Assembly (NCBI RefSeq): GCF_000485595.1
Contig: NW_014578252.1
Coordinates: 120,678-181,346 of the forward strand
Direction: 5' to 3'
Length of the DNA stretch: 60,669 nt
From: Priapulus caudatus
Lineage: Eukaryota; Priapulida; Priapulimorpha; Priapulimorphida; Priapulidae
A model generated the notes under the pieces. It saw only the letters and a list, made by a program, of their open reading frames with translations. It was not told where the DNA came from and searched no databases. Each line of letters opens with the position of its first letter. The stretch's first letter is position 1. The translations under genes and the position numbers were made by a program. This document shows, in pieces, positions 19,999 through 29,189 of this stretch.

Positions 19999-20640
19999 TG
20001 TAGCGACGCTGCGCTCCAGCTCATTAATTAGGCACATTGCCGAGTGAGCGGAGAGCGTACGACAGCTGCTGCCAACAGCGCGACAGTCGGTGGCATGGCC
20101 ACAGGTATAGGTGTCGAACGGTGACCAGAGTTAATGGTCACTTAAGAGAGCAGAGAGCGGGGTACGTGACTAACAGTAGACGACGGAGGTTTACTGATAC
20201 CACACAACACTTGATATATACATGTGTCAACTAAACGAGACGCAGACCCACAGCTGTACATTTAGGCATTTCATTATCTGACATAGTGGTTGTGTAGAGT
20301 AATATCAGATCACATAATTCCAATTAGTCGTGCGCTGGCGTGACGCACATCACTGACGCTGTTGATATCTACTGTGACGTAATGTTATGACGTCTCGGAC
20401 AGGATTTTCTATCACAACTTGGATGCCCTTTAGAGTAGATGTTGTCTTTTAGCCCGTTTCTGAGATACATTGACAGATCTTTATGATACATTGATAATAA
20501 AAGGGATGTCAGATGATAAAAAGAATATAAGCTTTGTTCCGTTTCATGTACGATTTTTGTTACTTGACGAATAATTTTGATTTTACCGCTCGCCTAAGGC
20601 TTGCAGTAAATCAAACTTATTTTTGTCGTAACATAAATTT
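19999..20640 (+). repeat. possible LTR start or LTR fragment
   Basis: TGTAGCGACGCTGCG follows a G-run (GTGGGGGGAGTAG), the same arrangement as the confirmed LTR at 18029, and TGTAGCGACGA is the exact inverse of that LTR's end. No matching CGCTACA end was found downstream, so the right boundary given is only the limit of otherwise empty sequence. It may be a truncated LTR of a second, related family. Confidence 0.35.
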
Positions 20641-20686
20641 AATATGAAACGGAACTAGCTAATATCCTCTATTTCATATGTTTTAG

Positions 20687-21399
20687 GATGGATTCAAAGG
20701 AAGATACATCAACGCGTAGTTTACGTAAACGAAAAGCCGTACAATTCGAACTTAGGATCTCTTCAAAACGACAGAGGCCATTGAAAGGTGCTGAGACATA
20801 GAAATTGGAGAAAGCGGCTAAAAGACAATCCTGAGCTGTACAAACTCACCACGAGTATGAAACGGCGCGTGTCAAGGCCATAAGGAAGGAACTTAAAGAA
20901 GAACAGGGATCAAAGAACAATGCTAAGGTCAAAGAAAGAATGAAAAAGTACAGAACAAAACAGAAAGCGGAAGGAGTTGCAATCAAGACAATACACAAGG
21001 TAGTGACAAGAACAGAAGGGGAAATTTTACGAAAAAAGTACTCGTATTTCTGACCGTCGTACATGACAAGTCAGAAAAGAAGAACGACAAACGAACAAAG
21101 ACGTATGCGCTATAAAAAGAAGAAAGATCAGCTCAAGCCCATGAATGTAGCGCAGACTGGTGAACATCCTAATGTAACATGCGTCAGCAAAACCAGTGTA
21201 TTTCCTACAGAAATGGCGAAACGCAAAGCTCTTTCCAGATCCAAGAAGACTCTACCAAACAGCCCCAAACAGTTCTCCAGTGTTGTAGCTTCATTAATCG
21301 CTTCTGCAACACCAAGAAAAAAAAGCGGAACTTCGCAAGAAGATGGTATGCAGCCCAAAAGTGAAGAAAACGCTAGACATCCCCGAGTCTATGAGTAGT
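20687..21399 (+). pseudogene. decayed basic protein of an uncharacterised invertebrate family
   Basis: After a TTTTAG acceptor the ATG at 20688 opens MDSKEDTSTRSLRKRKAVQF, ending at a stop near 20801. Two further frames continue through a Lys/Arg/Glu-rich helix (VKERMKKYRTKQKAEG) and, from 21063, RRMRYKKKKDQLKP, then MAKRKALSRSKKTLPNSPKQ, FSSVVASLIASATPRKKSG. The run of basic helix followed by a KRxxSRxxKxLPxSPxK box is one I have seen in uncharacterised proteins repeated in cnidarian, lancelet and mollusc genomes. The function is unknown; a DNA-binding role for the basic region is a guess. At least two in-frame stops interrupt it. Confidence 0.45.
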
Positions 21400-21423
21400 A
21401 ACTTAAGACATAACTAGAAGAAC

Positions 21424-21518
21424 ATGAGCAACTCTGATGGCGATGACTTTGACAGCTCAGATGATCTGCAGCTAGCTCTGCAACTGTCCGTGGATGACAT
21501 CCAGGCCACAGACGACCG
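21424..21518 (+). CDS. exon encoding a ubiquitin-interacting motif
   Basis: ATG at 21424 gives MSNSDGDDFD then SSDDLQLALQLSVDDIQ, ending before a GTAGGA donor at 21519. DDLQLALQLSVDD matches the UIM consensus: acidic patch, hydrophobic, Ala-Leu, then Ser and acidic residues. A next exon at 21646 after TTTACAG joins in phase and reads RSLADILCRQRTDVICI, which would suit the linker before a HECT domain in G2E3-like genes, but it soon runs to a stop. The gene identity is inferred, not shown. Confidence 0.45.
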
Positions 21519-21645
21519 GTAGGAGAATTTCATTGAAATACTGTATATTCTTCCTGTCAATTTTTGTTCTTAAAATTCTATCATACCCTTTCGTAACATG
21601 ATGAACGTTGAGGCAGTAATTATCGTATTTGACTGGTGTTTACAG

Positions 21646-21787
21646 GTCTTTGGCAGATATCCTGTGTAGGCAGCGCACAGACGTCATTTGTATTAAAAAA
21701 ATTCAAATGTCAATGGCATCCGTGGCAGAGAGTGGGATACACTCAGATCGTTACCACGCAGACAATTTGACACGACAGCTAAGTTAA
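21646..21787 (+). pseudogene. possible second exon of the UIM gene
   Basis: Joining the preceding exon in phase gives RSLADILCRQRTDVICIKK followed by IQMSMASVAESGIH and a stop near 21785. The early part keeps a SLADxL..Q pattern seen before HECT-like regions; the later part looks non-coding. It may be real only in its first ~20 codons. Confidence 0.3.
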
Positions 21788-22174
21788 ACTTTATGCCATC
21801 TTCCTTTTTTATGGTATGTAATGTTAAATATAGAATACAAACGTCCCATTTGATGCATTGTTTTTTGGATTGCATTTATGGTGGTATGGACTTAGATTGA
21901 AATTTATAAATTTCTTAGATTGTGCTTCATGCTATGTTTTTCTAAGCCGTGTTTTCCATCAAGGGGTGGTAGGCCTACTGGTGCCATTTATTTAAGATCT
22001 TGCAAGCCACAATGAATTAGACCCCTGCTCCTTGGATGGAATTGCATGGGGCGGAACCAGATTCACAATATCTAGCTCTATTGCCCAACCCCTGCCCCAT
22101 CCCCATTATTTGGGGGGAGGGGAGGAAACATAATACTTGTTTTCAGTCCTAATCTCTCCTTTTTGTGGTTTCAG

Positions 22175-22222
22175 AATGAAGAATATCTCATAAAGTGGGC
22201 TAATTATCCCAGCAACTCCTAA
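22175..22222 (+). pseudogene. chromodomain scrap
   Basis: After TTTGTGGTTTCAG the frame reads NEEYLIKWANYPSNS and a stop, then IIES. The EYLIKWxxYP core is the central strand of a chromodomain (consensus EYLVKWKGY..xxxTWEP). Only about 15 residues remain and the residue expected to be Trp/Thr-Trp is a stop. It may come from a chromovirus integrase tail or a host chromodomain gene; too little is left to choose. Confidence 0.4.
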
Positions 22223-22391
22223 ATTATTGAAAGCTAAATATGCTTATTAACCTGCTAAAGGACAGATTATCTAGCTATTGTCCACTGCTCCACTGCAGAT
22301 GGTCATTAAAAAATTATATTATATGTGACCCGTCACATCGAATCGGGTCTTAAGTCGCATTGTTTACTTTTGAGCTAGACATGCTAGAACA

Positions 22392-24825
22392 GTGCATTGT
22401 TCAATTTTTGGTCGAGTACGGGATTTTCACGAGGAGGCTGACAAGGCAAGAGACGAGGAGGACCAGAAAGTGGATGACGACAATGTCTGGAAGGAGCAGG
22501 AAGACGATGATTTCGTCCACGTGGACACGACACTTAGCACAAACTCGAGGCAGAGGATTTCGTGCTTTGCTCACACTCTGCAACTGGTTGTGGGAGACGG
22601 CCTGAAAGAAATGAAGTGTGTTGACAGACCATTTGCAAAAGTCACGAGGATCTCCACGCTCTTGCACAAGAGCACATTGTTCAAGGAAAGGTAGGTGAGT
22701 TAAGGCTGTTTAGTTTATTCAGAATACTTGTTTTTTGCATGTACATGTGTTTGACTTGAAAGTGTGTAATTAATTTGCAATTTCGAAGGCAATTGAAGAA
22801 TAATTAATAATGGTCAGTTTTCGTTCCATTTAACTCTCATTAATAATGGCAGCAAGAAGTTGATAAACAACAAAACATGCCAGTATTGTATAAAGCGATA
22901 TCAAGTATTCAAGGGACTATATTGTACATTGTTTTCAACAACCTTACATTGATGGTCAATACCAGTCTTGAATGATGCACTGGTATCAAACTAAGCCATG
23001 GTGAAAGTAATTCAATGATTGTGTCCTGTAGAATAATATGTGCTCTATTAAGATTGATACAACCTCACAACAGTATGATTTGCATAGCAAAACGTCTCTG
23101 CACATTTTTGTTGAAATGTGCATTGTTATTTTATCTATTTTAGATCATAAATCAAAACTCATTGATTTTAAAGCTTATTTGAGAAAAACATATTTATAGG
23201 TAGGTTAACATATTCTTTACTTAGGTGTCTTACTTTTAGGTTTGAAGACAAGTTTGGAGCTGTCCGGACCATACCTGCAGCAGTGGCTACTCGGTGGAAC
23301 TCCACCTACCATCAAGTCAAGTCCCTGCTGCAGATCGAAGGCATGGATTGCAATGCATTGGCCGAGGTGTGTGATAGTCAAGAGTTCTCACACGCTCTAG
23401 TAACTCGACATGAGTGGGGGCAACTAGCTGAGCTTTGCAAAATTCTAGAGCCTTTTGCTGAAGCCACCAACCTAACTCAAGGTAAGATTCATATTTATTC
23501 ACAAGTTACAACCTTGACCAAAATGCTCAAACCTAAAAAATCAATGGTCAATTCCATGGCAACATCAAATCATGGTGGAGCACTTTCGCTCTTGCTAGTT
23601 ACAATCAAATATAAGCTGCAATTAATTGCAAGTGGAGTCTCATGTAATTTATTGAATAATCCAAACTAATTCAGAGGTTAGTTATTGTTACAAATCTCTA
23701 GAAATAGGTATTTTTTCATTTTACCAATGTTAAAATGCTACCAAAGGACCGTACAAACTCGCATCCTCTAATTAATCTTGTACACGAACTTTGTGAATGT
23801 TGATGGTCACTATTAATATTATTTTTGGTTACAGGCGATGAAAGTGTCACAGTAATGTTACTGGATATCAACAGCCACTTATGGAAGTGGGAAGACGACG
23901 CGAGATTCTGCAAGCCACTGGTATCAGCGCTTCATACCTCTTTGGAGAGACGCTTCAGAGGAATCTTTGTGAACTGCGAAATAGACGAGAACCAAGGCAG
24001 TGGGAGCCATCAAGAGCCTTTCGCTGAGAAACTCTACCTTGTGGCTGCTGTGCTGGATCCACAATACATGCTGCACTGGGTAGATGCGGATGTGGTTGTT
24101 GCTTGGGAGACAGATCGTGTGAGAAAAAATTTGAAGCACACACTTACAGGTATGTTGAATCAGTAACCAAAGGTTAAAGCTATAGCTTGCATTTTAATAT
24201 TTCTATTGTATTTAGATTGTATTCTGTATTCTTGTTGGAATACGGACCAAAATTCACTAAACATGGTGAAGGAGCTTCCAAATCTATTATAATTATTGCA
24301 GGAGCTTTTCATTGTGAACACATAGGTCACGTGTAAAATAATTTGTGTGTCGTTTGTAATATATGTTTGTCTTCCCTATTCCCCTGTACAGAGTTGGTAA
24401 TAACTGAAGCGGAGCGCTTCTCTTCCAACGAAGATCAAGATGAGGCAGCAGCAGCCATGCACACCACCAGCAGTAAAGATGAGGATATTCCGGCAAAGGT
24501 ACCTTGCTTGATGGCCAAATACAGGGCCATAAGGCGTCATTCCAAAGGTGGAGAGTGTGAGACCTCAAGAATGCAGATATCCAATTACTTCAGGGATGAG
24601 CAACATCATGGGCTGGATGCGGTATTATTTTGGAGATGATGGTGCAGCGCAGCACAAATACCCTTCCCTGCATGCGTTGGCAAGGAACATCCTGTCTGTT
24701 CCATCAACCAGTGCTCCTGTAGAGCGCATTTTCAGCAGAGGAGGGATCATAATGAGGCCTCATAGGGCACGACTAACTCGTTAGAAGCCTTGATGCTCCT
24801 TAAATGTAACGAGCATGTACTTTAA
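22392..24825 (+). pseudogene. hAT-family transposase, four recognisable exons
   Basis: Exon A (to 22690) contains ISCFAHTLQLVVGDGL and ends KER at a GTAGGT donor. Exon B (23240-23481) has VATRWNSTYHQV, the hallmark RWNSTY box. Exon C (23835-24149) has AAVLDPQYMLHW. Exon D (24392-24825) carries the C-terminal dimerisation region, KYPSLHALARNILSVPSTSA then PVERIFSRGG. All three introns have GT-AG ends and keep phase. The BED finger and the first catalytic segment upstream are not visible, so the 5' end is missing or diverged. Exon D has two frameshifts: one between LDAVLFW and KYPSLH near 24635, another just before LEALMLLKCNEHVL near 24780. The copy is therefore inactive unless these are assembly errors. 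Confidence 0.85.
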
Positions 24826-24943
24826 GGAGTAATTTACTCAAGGAGAGATCTGTTCAGACAGTTGTTGTTGAGAGTTGTTATGCACTATGCATTATAATCA
24901 TTTATAAATAGTACAAAAATACATGACTGTATGCATTGCTTCA

Positions 24944-25008
24944 TTCAATGCAATGCAATGCAATGCAATGCAAATCAAATCAAATCAAATGCAATGCATT
25001 GTATGCAT
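24944..25008. repeat. GCAAT/CAAAT pentanucleotide microsatellite
   Basis: Perfect GCAAT repeats give way to three CAAAT repeats and then back to GCAAT and GCATTG. Confidence 0.9.
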
Positions 25009-25155
25009 TGCTGTAGTAATTGCTTCATTCGCATTGTTCGCTTGTTAATTAAACTTTGTTCATGAAACTTCGCTTGTTTATGATTACTGATGACAACAAT
25101 CGCAAGGCAGCTAATACAGTGTATACGCGCATTACATACATTGTATAAATCGACC

Positions 25156-25243
25156 AAATGATGACTTACGTGTAAGTCATCATTTTCCTAAGTCGACACA
25201 AATAGGCTGGTCCCAAAAGTGTCGACTTATGCAAGTTTTACTG
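25156..25243. mobile_element. palindrome plus pogo-like terminal repeat
   Basis: AAATGATGACTTAC, a 2-bp spacer and its exact inverse make a 30-nt palindrome at 25156-25185. Next, TAAGTCGACAC (25189) is inverted as GTGTCGACTTA (25219). The right edge read in reverse is TACAGTAAAACTTGCATAAG then TCGACACTTTTGGGACCAGCC, the kind of CAGT-AAxCTxGxxxAAGTCGA terminus found on Tc1/mariner-pogo elements, with a TA in the expected place. The rest of such an element was not identified. Confidence 0.5.
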
Positions 25244-25367
25244 TACTTTCTATTTCATGCAAACAAGTGACAGATCCAGGGAGCAGGAGACACCCCCCCG
25301 TTTTTAAACAAACATACATAAAAGTGAGTGGCCTTGTCAGTCTGTGACCCCCTTTTTTATCAAAACT

Positions 25368-25425
25368 GGACTCGGACTCAGACTCGGACTCGGGTGGCGT
25401 GGACTCGGACTCGGGGGGTGCACAC
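25368..25425. repeat. ACTCGG hexanucleotide microsatellite
   Basis: Two blocks of GGACTCGGACTC separated by GGGTGGCGT. One hexamer is ACTCAG. Confidence 0.85.
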
Positions 25426-25435
25426 TCGACTACAA

Positions 25436-26533
25436 CACTATGCTATAGGGTGTAGTAATGTGTCTGGGACAGGAAAAGAAGCAAAGAGCTTTTATAGATT
25501 GCCAACAGAAAAGAAAATTAGGGATATCTGGCTTGCAAAAATCAGCAGAAAGGGCTGGGTGCACACGAAACACACGAGGCTGTGGGAATCATTTCGCACC
25601 AGTGTTTTTGTTTGTGCCACACAATATAGCAGCTTGTGTTGGATCATATGGTTGGATGGCAAGGTTCCCGGGCACACAATATATTGACAAACATCGTGAC
25701 TGCCAATATACTGAAGAGGGACATCCCTAAGCTTGCTCCAGAGGAGCAGACGTCGAGCCTTGAATCGTATCACAACGTTGTAATACGCTTTGCACCGAAG
25801 TCAGTTCACTTCCACTATTCAGCTATGAAGGCTAGGTAAACAGCCAATTACTTTGCCTTTATAACGAAATGTCCTATTAAAATAAGCTCTTCAACATTAG
25901 GTTGAGGCCGAGTTAAAAGTTATTGGACAATAACATGTCATATATACTTGGAGGGTGTGTGACTTACAAATGCCACAATATTGACCTTGTGTGTACCTAC
26001 TTGCAGATTAACACTTGCTATCCTTCATTTTAATGAAAACTCTGCGAGAGAACAACAGACAAACAGCGATGGAAGCAAGCAGTTCAGGATTTCTTACCCA
26101 AAATCCAAGAAAGGAGGTGCTATTGCGAAGGAGGTCAAAGTACCATGTACTTACAGTATGTTTCACACAATGAATATAACACAACTTTTATTATCTTTTT
26201 GGCATGTTTAATGAAAAATTGCCCATTTTACTTGCACAAATAATTCTCTAGTTATATGGTAACTTCAGAAATAGTCCACAACAATTATTTAGTCATGAAG
26301 GTGATCAGTATAATATATAAACAGTTCTACATATTGTACATATCGTATATATTGCACATTTCTTATGTAATATTAATGTGCAAGCCTACAATAATTATTT
26401 GATTGCAGACTATGTCAGAGAACTAATGGCTATGGTTATACTGCTCAGACGCCAGTACCCCAGCTATCAACGAGCCAAGACCCTTATAGACCACACCAGC
26501 AGCTGTTACCTCAACCTACACACGGCTGGATAA
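25436..26533 (+). pseudogene. THAP-domain protein, four exons, probably transposon-derived
   Basis: The first segment (25436-25605) encodes a THAP zinc finger: IGCSNVSGTGKEAKSFYRLP, RDIWLAKISRKGW, then after a one-base frameshift near 25580 the C-terminal CGNHF pair. The C..C..C..HF ligands and the YRLP box are all present across the two frames. The second (about 25680-25835) reads KLAPEEQTSSLESYHNVVI and RFAPKSVHFHY, ending in GCTAG|GTAAAC. The third (26007-26155) reads LTLAILHFNENSAREQQ and ISYPKSKKGG; the fourth (26409-26533) starts at YVRELMAMV and ends at a stop. Phases fit at both later junctions. I recognise exons 2-4 as the C-terminal part of a repeated invertebrate THAP protein; a DDE core was not seen. 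Probably a decayed transposase or a family derived from one. Confidence 0.65.
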
Positions 26534-27230
26534 GCAAACCGTCATAGACCGGCATCAATGTCGCTTTAATAAATGACTGTGCTAGCTGCTACTTGTTGCT
26601 ACAATTACATGTACACCTTAGCTATCTGTTACATGTTGCTAAACAAATGACAAGATTTTGAAAATTGCTAATTTGATGACGTGACATAATTATGGGTTCC
26701 TGCTAATTTTCTGAACAGGGGTGATTTTATGTGATTAGGAGGTAACCATAATTAGAAAGGTAAAAATGCTGTTTTAGAAGGACTTATTCGCCATAATTCC
26801 TAATTAGGCTAGTTCCTGTGTCAGTAAATTGGCATTATCCGGCTGTTGTAATAAATTGCAACTGCAATCTAAGCCCTGGTCTTAGCTAAATAGCTGTGAC
26901 ATGACATGTTGCTGTCTGAATCTGATATATATATATACCTCATCAGAATTATATACCTTATTTAAAAGACATTCCTATTTAATTTCCAAGTGTATAGTTC
27001 ATGTGTGAAAACAGATTAATCTAATGTTTCCCGAACGTGTTAATTATAATTTGTTTATTAAACTAGATACTTAAAAAGATATTGGACTGGATATTTGATT
27101 AGGAAAACAGAGTAAACTTAATCCAAATCCTTAATCCATGTTTTCATTATTTGTTTAATAAACTGGATATTTGAAACCACACTAATCTAGATGTGAACTT
27201 TTTTATGATTCGAGTGAATGCATAGGCTGG
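26534..27230. other. no gene recognised; direct repeat of GGATATTTGA motif
   Basis: A TTTGTTTANTAAACTNGATACTT-type motif appears near 27047 and again near 27150 (TTGTTTAATAAACTGGATATTTGA), suggesting a degenerate ~100-bp duplication. No coding signal. Confidence 0.4.
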
Positions 27231-27284
27231 CAAAATGCAGGCTGGAATAGTTCTTTGGTCACTCACATTAGATCTTTGGTCACA

Positions 27285-27756
27285 CACACCTTCCATTTCC
27301 AACAACCAGATCCTCCTGCAGAAAATACATCTGCTACCGCTAACCCTGGTCCCATATAAAGTCCATCGCATGATGATTCTACTAATAATTCTAGGCCTAC
27401 CGCTCTCGAGAAGCCATCCCCTGGTCCCTTGAATTCTAGCGGACCAACCAGCTCCTCAGATGCTGACAATCAGTCAACTACTCCTAGTCCTCAGACGCCT
27501 ACTGATGCTGGTAAAACTGGACCCAAGCTAGGCCTAGTCCTGAGCCTGTTAGGCCTACTGTATTGCAATTAGTCCATGTGTACGATGATCAATTGGTTGG
27601 CAAGCATTGTGTCGTCCAGTACGATAAGAACGGTTTTCCAGGCATCATTGAGGATGCAGATGAGGAGTCTGTACGTGTAGATGCCATGTCTAGGGTACCA
27701 AGAAGCATGTGGGGGATGATACGGCGAGAGAGCAGAGCGACCAAGCGTGAGTGAGC
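27285..27756 (+). pseudogene. Pro/Ser-rich linker and YPG-type C-terminal domain of a mobile-element protein
   Basis: One frame (about 27290-27530) is a Pro/Ser/Thr-rich linker with one stop (SRPTALEKPSPGPLNSSG, STTPSPQTPTDAGKTG). After a frame change at about 27535 the second frame reads QLVHVYDDQLVGKHCVVQYD, KNGFPGIIEDADEESVRVDA and MSRVPRSMW. A VxYDxxxFPGxV...VxxM pattern, usually followed by a Trp-Pro, is a small beta domain I have seen at the C-terminus of several invertebrate transposon-associated proteins. Here the Trp is followed by GMIRRES rather than Pro. The parent gene is unidentified, and nothing upstream on this strand except the THAP gene could supply its front. Confidence 0.4.
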
Positions 27757-28110
27757 GAAGCGAGTGAGGGGGCAGGGGCGTGTAGAGGATTTGGACCAGG
27801 GTGAGGGGTCTAACCGTAACCCATACTTGCGAGTACGCGAAGAGGGGGTCTGGGGCACTGTCCGTAACCCTAACCCTTACCCTAACCCTCCCCCAGAAAA
27901 AGTTTGAAATTAGACCCCCTTAGATGCGTTTTCTGCGCGAGCATAGTGTAGAGGGTATTTTAACTCATATTGCAGCAAGCATTTATGTGTTAAATTTGAT
28001 CAGTGGCGCGACCAGCCTTTCGGTATGGGGCGAGGGGGGGGGAGGCAAGACCATCAAATGTACCGAGAAATTACATTACACTGAAATGTTTTAAACCTTA
28101 TATATTTCTG
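27757..28110. mobile_element. MITE-like scrap and short telomere-like tract
   Basis: GTGAGTGAGCGAAGCGAGTG at 27746 resembles the end of a common MITE. At 27861-27893 there are CCGTAACCCTAACCC and CTTACCCTAACCCTCC, a short degenerate CCCTAA tract. A G-rich run follows at 28030. No gene. Confidence 0.45.
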
Positions 28111-28114
28111 ACAT

Positions 28115-28442
28115 GATCATGTGGTATTACAGAAGCACATTCACATATCAAATAACTATTGCAGGCTAGAGAAAAATATGGTAATTTCAAAATACAAATC
28201 TTGTGATAACTCGAATATATTTCAAACTTGAAAGAATGTTTGTATTCGTATGAGTATGTCATTACAGAAGCAAAATAAAATTAGTACTTTCTTCCCTAAT
28301 GAAACATCCGGTTACATACATGTATGACATATAACAGTTGCAGGCCAGAAATATATCTCTAACAATGTAAAAATCAAATTCTTGTAATGACTCTGAGATG
28401 TTTTCTTTGGCAGGAAATTCAGAAGAATAACTGACAAATTTG
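28115..28442 (+). repeat. dispersed repeat with an internal ~185-bp tandem duplication; inverted copy at 37725-37957
   Basis: CATTACAGAAGCA..CAGTTGCAGGC..TCTTGTNATNACTC occurs twice in tandem (from about 28133 and 28261). The second unit (28205-28442) is present again, inverted, at 37725-37957: shared landmarks are GTTTGTATTCGTATGAGT, CCCTAATGAAACATCCGGTTAC and GAGATGTTTTCTTTGGC. The far copy is cut by the assembly gap. Confidence 0.85.
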
Positions 28443-28482
28443 AATAGTTATGTTAAACATAAAAATGGGTCATGATCTCATT

Positions 28483-28626
28483 GCGGCCAATCAACAATTA
28501 CTTCCTGTATGACGTCTTTTAGCGTATGGCTTGTGTATGATAGTCCAGACTGTAGCGGCCAATCAACAATTACTTCCCGTATGACGTCTTTTAGCGTATG
28601 GCTTGTTTATGATAGTCCGGATTGTT
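28483..28626. repeat. two tandem 72-bp units
   Basis: GCGGCCAATCAACAATTACT starts both copies (28483 and 28555) and each contains a TGACGTC (CRE-like) site, CCAAT in the forward direction and a TATGGCTTGT motif. CCAAT and TGACGTC in tandem just upstream of an LTR suggest enhancer units, but this is inference. Confidence 0.85.
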
Positions 28627-28754
28627 CTGGTTTTAGTTCCGGTTTTAGTTTCGGTTTTAATTTTGGTTTGGGTGGGTTTCGGGTGCAAAGCAGTGAACGC
28701 AGGGAGTAGGCTTTGTGAGTTACGACGGTCGAGTGGTGTTTATACGGTTCAGTG

Positions 28755-29145
28755 TGTAACGGAGGAATACCAGAGTCAACGATACGGTAATTACTAATAC
28801 AAGGTCTAACTTTTGTACGTCATGCAGCGCACAGATATATGCGCTCGCGATTAGATTCACCTCACTGTATATTTAGTCTAGTTACGCTATGTATTGTACG
28901 ATGCAGTAATGTAATATAATGTATATGCATATGGGATCACTAATGACTCGCGTAATAGAAATAGTAGATGTATTATACCACGGACGAGTATCAACAGACA
29001 TGATGTTTAAGAGGGAAATAGTCACAGGAGTTTATTTTGTTCATTTTCTTTTGTATTGTAGTCAATCTTTCGTCGATGGTAGAATAAATGATGAACGAAT
29101 GAATTGGTGTTCAAGACTAGGACTGCTGTTGGTATACGCGTTACA
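28755..29145 (+). repeat. probable BEL/Pao 5' LTR
   Basis: Starts TGTAACGGAGG and ends TACGCGTTACA, a 7-bp inverted TGTAACG/CGTTACA. An AATAAA lies at 29083, 60 bp before the end. It is followed after 44 bp by the gag start codon. No matching 3' LTR was found after the pol end at 33693, so the boundaries rest on these features only. The true start might be further upstream, including the 72-bp units. Confidence 0.55.
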
Positions 29146-29189
29146 TTATTGACGTATCGACGTAGTGACGAGCAGTGGGGATATACGCC
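29146..29189 (+). other. BEL leader with likely primer-binding region
   Basis: The sequence from 29146 (TTATTGACGTATCGACGTAG then TGACGAGC) lies where a primer-binding site should be. I could not assign the tRNA. Confidence 0.35.
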
